Below, piece after piece: positions 58,371 to 64,000 of a DNA stretch of 64,000 nt (its first letter is position 1; each line of letters starts with the position of its first letter). The notes beneath the pieces were generated by a model. The model did not search any database, had not been told where the DNA came from, and saw nothing but the letters and a program-made list of their open reading frames with translations. The DNA is from DASUPK01 sp963728875 (GTDB lineage: Bacteria; Actinomycetota; Thermoleophilia; Solirubrobacterales; 70-9). Location of the stretch: the NCBI GenBank assembly GCA_963728875.1, contig CAVSLJ010000001.1, forward strand, positions 496,001 to 560,000. The letters are read 5' to 3'. A program made the position numbers and the translations under genes.

Positions 58371-60286
58371 GGGCAGCTCGGATCCCCTTGCGGCAGGGTG
58401 CTGCACGTTAGAAGCTCGGTGGCCTGAGCGGGCCCGCCCGGCAGCGGGCTGTTGTTGCAGTCCGCGGGCAGGGCGCCGGGCGGATCGGTCGTCACGCTGC
58501 CGGGGGCTCCGTCCTTGCCCGTGTTGCTGTACCAGCAGTCGCCGCTGTTGTTCGCGCTGATCACGACGCCCCCCTGGTCCCACCAGAAGTCGACGCCGTT
58601 CGGCTGGGAGCTCCCATCGGGCGCCTGACCCATCTTGTTGTCGTGGAACTGGTTGCGGTAGGACGTCGCCGAGGCCCCGGGCGTGACCGGATCGCAGCCG
58701 GGCACCTGGTAATTCGAGTTCCCGCAGGCGAAGGCGTCGGGCACGGAGAAAAGCATGGTCCCGCGCCGCCAGTTGTCCCAGAAGCGGTTGTTGCGAATGA
58801 TGTTGGCATTGCCTCCCGCGATCCAGAGCCCATTCCCAACCGGCACCGGCACCGTCGGCACGACGTCGGAGCAGTTCCCGCCAGGTGAGCTCGGCGACTG
58901 ACCAGGGACCGCCGGTCCGGGCTTCTGGCCGGGGCCGCAGGGCGGGAGATAGGTGTTGAAGTTGTTGCCGTAGAAGTTGTTGTTCTCGATCAGGTCGGAG
59001 TCCTGGGGGAAGCCCGGGTGCCCCGGCGCCGTGAAGACATCCGTCGAGAATCCCTCGGTGTTGTCGTAGAAGTCGTTGTTGTGGACCCAGACGGAGTTGC
59101 CGTCGGTCCCCGAATAGCCGAGCGCACTGTGGTGCATGTCGCAGTTGCGGAGCTCGGTGCCGTAGCGGCGCTGGTTCGGCGGGACCGCCTCGCCGAGATC
59201 GGCGCTGGCGCCGGGATAGAGCGCCGAGTCACCTGCTCCCCAGCCGTCGCAGTTCTCGATCAGGGAGTGGTCCGCGACGAAGGTGAGCAGGCCGTACTCG
59301 CCCGCGTAGGGCACCTTGAACCGGTTGAGGTGCGAGCCGTCGGTCTCGATCACGTAGATGTCGTGCTCCGTGGCGTGACGCACCTTGAGGTTGTCCACCA
59401 CGAAGCCGTCGGCGCGGTCGGCGCGAATGCCGACGTCCTTGACGGCCCCGATCGGAGCGCCGTCGCCCGAGGCCACGTTGCCGGCGTCGATGGTGACCGC
59501 GTCCGGCGAGGCGCCGGTTCCCTGGATCTGCAGGTTGCAGCGGATGCATTTGCCCGCATCCGGGATGTTGTGGCGGTCCACCAGCGGCGGCTGCGGCACC
59601 GGGGTGCTCGTCAGCGACCTACCGAGGACGGCGATCAGGTTCTGGTCGTTCGGGCAGTGCCACTGGTAGGCGTAGGAAACCGCGCCCGTCTGGCTCTTGT
59701 CGTTGGTGATCTTGTACTGGGCGCACTTCGGATCGTTCGTCGGCTGGGCGCGGGACTTGGGCTCGGTGTAGAGGCCCGGCATGATCTCGACCCGGTCGTT
59801 GTTGTGCGACGCGGTGACGGCCGCCTGGATCGACGTGTACTTGCACTGCCGGAGCAGCTTGATGTTGAACTTCCGGAGCTTCTTGGCCTTCTTCTTGCTG
59901 ATCCTGGTCGCGGGCTGCGACGCGCGGAGCGTGAAGCCCTGCTTCTTGGCCGCCTTAAGGTCCTTGTTCAGCGCCTTGATCGACTTGTTCTTGGAGAGCT
60001 GCTTGGTGGTGCCGTGCTTCCGCAGCTTCTTGCTCGGCTTCCCCTGACAGACGACCCGGGTGGTGCCGGGCTTCTTCTTGTTGAGCGCGCTGTAGATCTT
60101 GCGGATGGCTGGAACCGATCCTCCCGCCGCCGGCTTCACCGAGGTGTCCGCCGCCGGGTTCGGCCAGTAGGAGGCGCGCTCGATGTGGGCGAAGGCCAGG
60201 GTCGGGACGAGCACGGCGACGGCGGCGATCGCGATCGCAATCACCATGGTCCCGCGACGATGTCTTGCCCTCCTGGCTCCCATCAT
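58343..60286 (-). CDS. Secreted right-handed beta-helix repeat protein
   Basis: The product is 647 residues. A signal peptide (TMVIAIAIAAVAVLVPTLAFAH) precedes a Lys-rich region (residues 60-140). A parallel beta-helix then shows repeated short Asn/Gly strands: YTSIQAAVTASHNNDRVEIMPGLYTE, GFVVDNLKVRHATEHDIYVIE, SLIENCDGWG, NSVWVHNNDFYDN, SDLIENNNFYGNN and ANIIRNNRFWDN. This fold is shared by pectate-lyase-like and NosD/CASH proteins. No catalytic set could be assigned. GGAGGAGAG precedes the ATG. Confidence 0.8.
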   Translation of the reverse strand: MMGARRARHRRGTMVIAIAIAAVAVLVPTLAFAHIERASYWPNPAADTSVKPAAGGSVPAIRKIYSALNKKKPGTTRVVCQGKPSKKLRKHGTTKQLSKNKSIKALNKDLKAAKKQGFTLRASQPATRISKKKAKKLRKFNIKLLRQCKYTSIQAAVTASHNNDRVEIMPGLYTEPKSRAQPTNDPKCAQYKITNDKSQTGAVSYAYQWHCPNDQNLIAVLGRSLTSTPVPQPPLVDRHNIPDAGKCIRCNLQIQGTGASPDAVTIDAGNVASGDGAPIGAVKDVGIRADRADGFVVDNLKVRHATEHDIYVIETDGSHLNRFKVPYAGEYGLLTFVADHSLIENCDGWGAGDSALYPGASADLGEAVPPNQRRYGTELRNCDMHHSALGYSGTDGNSVWVHNNDFYDNTEGFSTDVFTAPGHPGFPQDSDLIENNNFYGNNFNTYLPPCGPGQKPGPAVPGQSPSSPGGNCSDVVPTVPVPVGNGLWIAGGNANIIRNNRFWDNWRRGTMLFSVPDAFACGNSNYQVPGCDPVTPGASATSYRNQFHDNKMGQAPDGSSQPNGVDFWWDQGGVVISANNSGDCWYSNTGKDGAPGSVTTDPPGALPADCNNSPLPGGPAQATELLTCSTLPQGDPSCPWFTTPAKP

Positions 60287-60393
60287 CTCTCCTCCGGCGG
60301 CATCTAATCAAATGTTGCCAAGCGGTGAAACTCGGCCGGGGCCGCAGAGTTGCGGTGTTTCAGAGGCCCGGCGCCTCGGCGACGATGCCGCTG

Positions 60394-62019
60394 CTAGGCG
60401 ATCTTCTCTGGGCTCCTCGCGCCCAACGGGACGCGGAACTTGGCGAGCGGCCCATAGGCGCCGCGGTCCCGCGTGTCGGTCTGCACCCGGCGCAGCTCGC
60501 AGGTGAGCTCCGTCGCGCTGACGTTGACGATGCCGAAGCCGCGATGGACGAAGTCGGTGAACTGGAAATGGGGGTTGAGCGCCGCCACGTTCGTGAAGAC
60601 GGTCGGGTCGACGCCTGACTCCTCCGGGAGACCGGGTGAGGTCGCGGAGCCTCCGACGAACTCCGGCACCGCCGGCCGGCCGGTGGTCGTGTCGCCGGTC
60701 GTGCCGGCCGTTCCCGCGAAGAACGTGTGGATGTCGCCCGTCAGGGCGACGACGTTCTGGATGTTCGCGTCGAGGATGAAGTCGAGGAGCTCCTTGCGCT
60801 CCTTCTGGTAGCCGTCCCAGCCGTCGTTGATGATGCCGTGGTTCGGGCCGGGCGCGCTGCCGAGCCCCATCAGCATCACCTCGGAGCCCCAGAGCTTCCA
60901 GGTCGCGCGGGAGCTCTGCAGGGCGGACTTGAACCAGGCCTTCTGGTTGGCACCCAGCATCGACCGGTCCCCGTCCTCGTCGGGGCAGGGATTGATGATC
61001 TTGTCGTTGCAGGGCTGCGCGTCGCGGTACTGGCGCTGGTCGGTGATCAGCAGGTTGACGAGCGCCCCCATCTGCAACGAGTCGTAGATCCGGTTGCGGT
61101 CGCCCTCGAAGCGGAGCACGGGCATGTAGTTGAAGCGCGCCTGGTAGCCGTTCTGCTCCCGCTCCGGGAAGGGGACGCGGCGCGGGTAGTCGTCATTGGT
61201 CTTTCCCGCCTGCGCGTGCGGGCTCGGGCCGCCGTCGGCGTAGTTGTCCTCGACCTCGTGGTCGTCCCAGATGCTGAGGAAGTTGTGGGCCGCGTGCATC
61301 CTCTTCAGGTCCGGGTCGGCCTTGTAGAGACGGTACTTCTGCCAGTACTCGGGGAGCGTCTCGACGTGGCCGTCGTGATTGATGCCGGTGCTGTCGGTGC
61401 GGACGCCCTTCGTATAGCCGGACTCGTAGATGTAGTCGCCGAGACAGAGGACCAGATCGACGTCCTTCTCGTTCGCGATCGCGGCCTGCGCGTTGTAGAA
61501 GCCGGGCTGGTACTCCTGGCAGGAGTAGTAGGCGATCTTCAGCGGCCGCTTCGAATCGAGCGGCGGGCCGGTACGGAAGCGGCCGACCTCGGAGTGCGAA
61601 TGCTCGGTGAAGAAGCGGTAGAAGTACTCGTGGTCGGGTCGCAGCCCGTTCACCCTGGTCCGGGCGGTGAAGTCGCGATCGCTGCGGGCGGTCACGGTCT
61701 TCTCGAGGACGGTGTTCTTGAAGTGCCGGTCCTTGGCGACCGCGAGCCGCAGGCGGGCGCTCTTCTTGAGCCCCCCGGCCCGGGTCCAGAGGATCGTGCC
61801 GCGCGGATACGGGAAGCCGGATGCGATTCCCTGCGGGAACTTGACGTGCTTGGCGAGCGGGAGCCGCTTGCTGCGCGCGAGCGCCGCGTAGTTCATGGGC
61901 GCCGACAGGGCGGCGCCGGTCGCGAGCCCGCCAATCAGAAAGGCGCGCCTGCCGAGTCCCGGCGAGCTCTCCAACTCGTCGAGGTCGAGTCGCGCATCAT
62001 CGATTGAGTCTCGGTCCAT
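60394..62019 (-). CDS. phoD: PhoD-like alkaline phosphatase (Tat-exported)
   Basis: The product is 541 residues. The N-terminal LGRRAFLIGGLATGAALSAPMNYA is a twin-arginine-type signal. The PhoD N-domain (GIASGFPYPRGTILWTRA) is followed by the metallophosphatase core: AYYSCQEYQPGFYNAQ, CLGDYIYESGY, LSIWDDHEVEDNY and VALTGDIHTFF. These residues bind the Ca/Fe site of PhoD enzymes, which release phosphate from phospho-esters outside the cell. GAGGAGGAG lies before the ATG. It is 107 bases upstream of the beta-helix gene. Confidence 0.92.
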   Translation of the reverse strand: MDRDSIDDARLDLDELESSPGLGRRAFLIGGLATGAALSAPMNYAALARSKRLPLAKHVKFPQGIASGFPYPRGTILWTRAGGLKKSARLRLAVAKDRHFKNTVLEKTVTARSDRDFTARTRVNGLRPDHEYFYRFFTEHSHSEVGRFRTGPPLDSKRPLKIAYYSCQEYQPGFYNAQAAIANEKDVDLVLCLGDYIYESGYTKGVRTDSTGINHDGHVETLPEYWQKYRLYKADPDLKRMHAAHNFLSIWDDHEVEDNYADGGPSPHAQAGKTNDDYPRRVPFPEREQNGYQARFNYMPVLRFEGDRNRIYDSLQMGALVNLLITDQRQYRDAQPCNDKIINPCPDEDGDRSMLGANQKAWFKSALQSSRATWKLWGSEVMLMGLGSAPGPNHGIINDGWDGYQKERKELLDFILDANIQNVVALTGDIHTFFAGTAGTTGDTTTGRPAVPEFVGGSATSPGLPEESGVDPTVFTNVAALNPHFQFTDFVHRGFGIVNVSATELTCELRRVQTDTRDRGAYGPLAKFRVPLGARSPEKIA

Positions 62020-62372
62020 CGATCTCTCCTCCTCCGTCCCTGGCGATCTGCCGGGCGTACTAAATCACCGCTGAGGCCCGCATGCCTACCAACTTCACCG
62101 CTGCCGTCCCTGGAACGCGAACTCGGCGGGTTTCTACGGTTGGTTACAACTCGCCGGGCCACCTAGGGTTTCGGTCTGGGGCGGGCGAAGGAGGAAGTCT
62201 TGAAATGCCGCATCGAGCGACCATGGCTATGATCGGCTCGCCGGCCGGGGCGAGAGGCGCCGGCGGGAAGGAGGGACACGATGGCCAGGTTGGTCGTCGG
62301 AGAGGAAGCGCAGGAATCGCTAATCAGAACTTGGTCAATCGCAGCGAAGCGCGCGACCATGGCCACGGACGC

Positions 62373-62427
62373 GGGTTGTCTGTGGTGACAAACCGGGCCT
62401 TCGGGCCCATGCGGGCAATGAAGCCCG
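62373..62427 (+). promoter_or_regulatory. Structured 5' leader with three hairpins
   Basis: Upstream of the 62446 gene, three successive stems can form: GGTTGTC/GACAAACC (62374-62394), GGGCC-TTCG-GGCCC (62395-62408), and CGGGC-AATGAA-GCCCG (62412-62427), then AAGGAGAGG and the ATG. The middle one has a stable UUCG loop. The element could be an mRNA stabiliser or a regulatory leader. The rest of the 426-base spacer 62020-62445 shows no supported gene or RNA. Confidence 0.4.
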
Positions 62428-62445
62428 GTAATGCAAGGAGAGGAC

Positions 62446-63258
62446 ATGACAAGGAGCAGGAAGGTTGGCTCGCGCGGACGGCGTGTCGCCCTCGCTGGCG
62501 CATTCGCCGCAGTCGCGGCGATGTCGTTCGGGGCGGCGTCCGCCAGCGCGGCGCCCAAGAGTCTCACCGTGCCCTTCGATGACGCGGCGCTGACGCTGCC
62601 GATCGTGGGCACCTCGGACATATTGGATCCGCCGGCCGCAGCGAGCATCACCGGCACGGTTGATGACCCGACCGGCGCCATCACGGCCGGAGATCTAACG
62701 TTCCCGGGATTCACGGGCACGGCCAGCGGCGTGCCGGTGCACGTCGACTTCGACAACACCGCCCCGATCACCGGCAATCTGAATCTGGGCAGTGGCCTGT
62801 TGACGACGACCGCGAGCACCTACAAGGCCGTCGTGCAGCTCAGTCCTCCAAGCGGGACTGTCTGCACTTACGACCCGATTACGCTCACGTTCAGCACCAG
62901 CGGTGGCTCACCAATCGCCGGTGCCAATTTCACGGTGGCGAACGGCGCATCGGTGTCGACCAGTCACGGCGTCCTGACCGCCAACTGGAACAACGCAACG
63001 TTCCCACCCGCGACTCCGACGCCGCCGACTGGTGACTGCTCTCTGGTCGATTCCATCGTTCACGGCGGCAACGGCCAGCTGGCACTGGGTAACGGGTTCG
63101 ATCTGACCCCGGCGACTGCGGCTCCGCCTGCGGGCGGTGGCGGCACCGTCGCTCCTCCGCCGAAGAAGAAGTGCAAGAAGGCGAAGAAGAAGAAGAAGAA
63201 GAGCGGCGCACAGACCGCGAAGAAGAAGGGCTGCAAGAAAAAGAAGAAGAAGAAGTAG
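62446..63258 (+). CDS. Secreted protein with Lys-rich C-terminal tail
   Basis: The product is 270 residues from the ATG at 62446, with AAGGAGAGG upstream. The signal peptide is RRVALAGAFAAVAAMSFGAASASA. The mature part is beta-rich with low charge (LTVPFDDAALTLPIVG, ITAGDLTFPGFTGTASGVPVHVDFDN), then a Pro/Gly linker and a tail of about 35 residues made mostly of Lys (KKCKKAKKKKKKSG, KKKGCKKKKKKK) with three Cys. The tail could bind cell-wall polyanions, but this is an inference. The family is unknown. Confidence 0.8.
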   Translation: MTRSRKVGSRGRRVALAGAFAAVAAMSFGAASASAAPKSLTVPFDDAALTLPIVGTSDILDPPAAASITGTVDDPTGAITAGDLTFPGFTGTASGVPVHVDFDNTAPITGNLNLGSGLLTTTASTYKAVVQLSPPSGTVCTYDPITLTFSTSGGSPIAGANFTVANGASVSTSHGVLTANWNNATFPPATPTPPTGDCSLVDSIVHGGNGQLALGNGFDLTPATAAPPAGGGGTVAPPPKKKCKKAKKKKKKSGAQTAKKKGCKKKKKKK

Positions 63259-63283
63259 GACCCTTCTTCTGAATCGTTGCGAC

Positions 63284-63314
63284 GACGCGCCCCGGTCTCC
63301 TCAGGAGGCCGGGG
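63284..63314. terminator. Strong bidirectional terminator hairpin
   Basis: GCGCCCCGG/CCGGGGCGC with an inner CTCC-TCA-GGAG extension forms a 13-bp stem between the convergent 62446 gene and the acyl-CoA dehydrogenase gene. Tails are only moderately T-rich. Confidence 0.7.
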
Positions 63315-63339
63315 CGCTCGTCGTTTCAGTGGTGCTCAG

Positions 63340-64000
63340 TCAGAGGCCGAGGGTCTTGGCGATGATGCCGCGCTGGATCTCGGAGGTGCCGCCGTAGATG
63401 GTTGAGACCAGGGTGGCGCGGACCAGGCGCTCCATGTCGTACTCGGAGGAGTAGCCGTAGCCGCCCATCATCTGCATTCCCTCGAGCGCGACGCGCTGGG
63501 CCGTCTCGGTGACGAAGAGCTTCACCATCGAGGCCTCCTTGGGGAGCATGCGGTCGGGGTCCTCGTCGTTCAGGGAGGCGACCCACCAGGTCATCAGGCG
63601 GGCGGCCTCGAGGTCGGTGGCGAGGTCGGCGAAGCGGTGCTGGAGGGCCTGGAAGGATCCGATCGGGCGCCCGAACTGCTTGCGTTCCTTGGCGTAGGCG
63701 AGGGCGTCGTCGAAGGCGCGCTGGCCGATGCCGAGCATGGTCGCGGCGAGGATGAGGCGCTCGGTGTTGAGGCCGGCCATCAGCTGGGTCCAGCCCTGGT
63801 CCTGGGCGCCGAGGAGCTGCTCGGCGGGGACCTCGCAGTCGTTGAAGTAGACGGTGTTGGTCTCGCGGCCGCCCATCGTGTCGATCGGCTGCATCTCCAT
63901 GCCGGGGGTGTCCTTGGGGACGAAGATCATCGAGAGGCCCTCGTGCTTCGACTCGCCCTTGGTGGTGCGGCAGACGACCAGGACGTGGTCGGAGATGTGG
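63340..64000 (-). CDS. Acyl-CoA dehydrogenase, partial (N-terminus off window)
   Basis: The last 219 residues are present, beginning HISDHVLVVCRTT. The C-terminal alpha domain has LNTERLILAATMLGIGQRAFDDALAYAKERKQFGRPIGSFQALQHRFADLATDLEAARLM and MVKLFVTETAQRVALEGMQMMGGYGYSSEYDMERLVRATLVSTIYGGTSEIQRGIIAKTLGL. YGGTSEIQR is the family end motif contacting FAD. The Glu usually used as base in this region is Gly-Gly-Thr-Ser-Glu. The enzyme oxidises acyl-CoA thioesters to enoyl-CoA. Confidence 0.94.
   Translation of the reverse strand, partial: HISDHVLVVCRTTKGESKHEGLSMIFVPKDTPGMEMQPIDTMGGRETNTVYFNDCEVPAEQLLGAQDQGWTQLMAGLNTERLILAATMLGIGQRAFDDALAYAKERKQFGRPIGSFQALQHRFADLATDLEAARLMTWWVASLNDEDPDRMLPKEASMVKLFVTETAQRVALEGMQMMGGYGYSSEYDMERLVRATLVSTIYGGTSEIQRGIIAKTLGL

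Noticed and set aside
62082..62582. 166-codon plus-strand frame upstream of and overlapping the 62446 gene
   Set aside because: It is out of frame with the signal-peptide gene, has no motif and contains the structured leader; coding is not supported.
63160..63258. AAG-rich tract suspected as assembly slippage
   Set aside because: It encodes a Lys/Cys tail in frame with a clean stop, a pattern common in secreted proteins of this lineage.

Overview
The window is a GC-rich chromosomal segment, most likely from an actinobacterium of the class Thermoleophilia (Solirubrobacterales/Gaiellales-like). This placement is an inference. It rests on the C-plus (zinc) forms of S4, S14, L33 and L36, the ribosomal and RNA polymerase gene order, many promoters that look leaderless, and secreted proteins with Lys-rich tails and repeated Ig-like modules. 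No insertion sequence, CRISPR array, prophage or plasmid gene was found.

Layout. 1-6,171: a partial NTF2-like gene, a tRNA-Pro(CGG), a large surface lipoprotein between two paralogous secreted proteins, and a membrane-anchored thioredoxin-fold protein coupled to a small unknown. 6,198-13,634: mostly plus-strand metabolic and envelope genes (NIF3-like, a 58-residue protein behind a near-consensus promoter, acyl-CoA synthetase, glycerate kinase, SDR, patatin, PBP4-type DacB). 13,631-17,441: ligA, surE and a frameshifted truA. 18,124-57,815: a very long ribosomal and transcription region, all on the minus strand: rplQ-rpoA-rpsD-rpsK-rpsM-rpmJ; map-adk-secY-spc-S10; tuf-fusA; rpsG-rpsL; rpoC-rpoB-rplL-rplJ; rplA-rplK-nusG-secE-rpmG. 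It carries 33 ribosomal protein genes. 57,945-64,000: lipoprotein, beta-helix protein, PhoD-like phosphatase, a Lys-tailed secreted protein and a partial acyl-CoA dehydrogenase.

The ribosomal region is split by small groups of plus-strand genes between operon modules: two small membrane genes between truA and rplQ, an LtrA-like gene between rpmJ and map where infA usually lies, three genes between fusA and rpsG, and three between rpsL and rpoC. A same-strand insertion (a secreted glycoside-hydrolase-like gene and a damaged secreted-protein gene) separates rplA from rplJ. Within modules the genes overlap or abut at ATGA, TGATG, TAGTG or TAG|ATG junctions, so translational coupling is likely throughout.

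The most unusual feature is that many universally conserved ribosomal proteins carry long low-complexity extensions. S17 has about 160 extra N-terminal residues, L22 a histone-H1-like Lys/Ala/Pro N-terminus of about 95 residues, L3 an internal acidic insert, and S5, L5 and L10 long acidic C-terminal tails. The acidic segments of S5, S17 and L3 share identical nucleotide words, one of which also ends a repeat found in two intergenic regions. Other points of interest are a 108-bp imperfect inverted repeat in the rplN-rplX spacer, recurring -10-like hexamers 6-9 nt upstream of start codons (including two near-identical divergent modules), and single-base frameshifts in rpsD and truA that are more likely sequence errors than biology.
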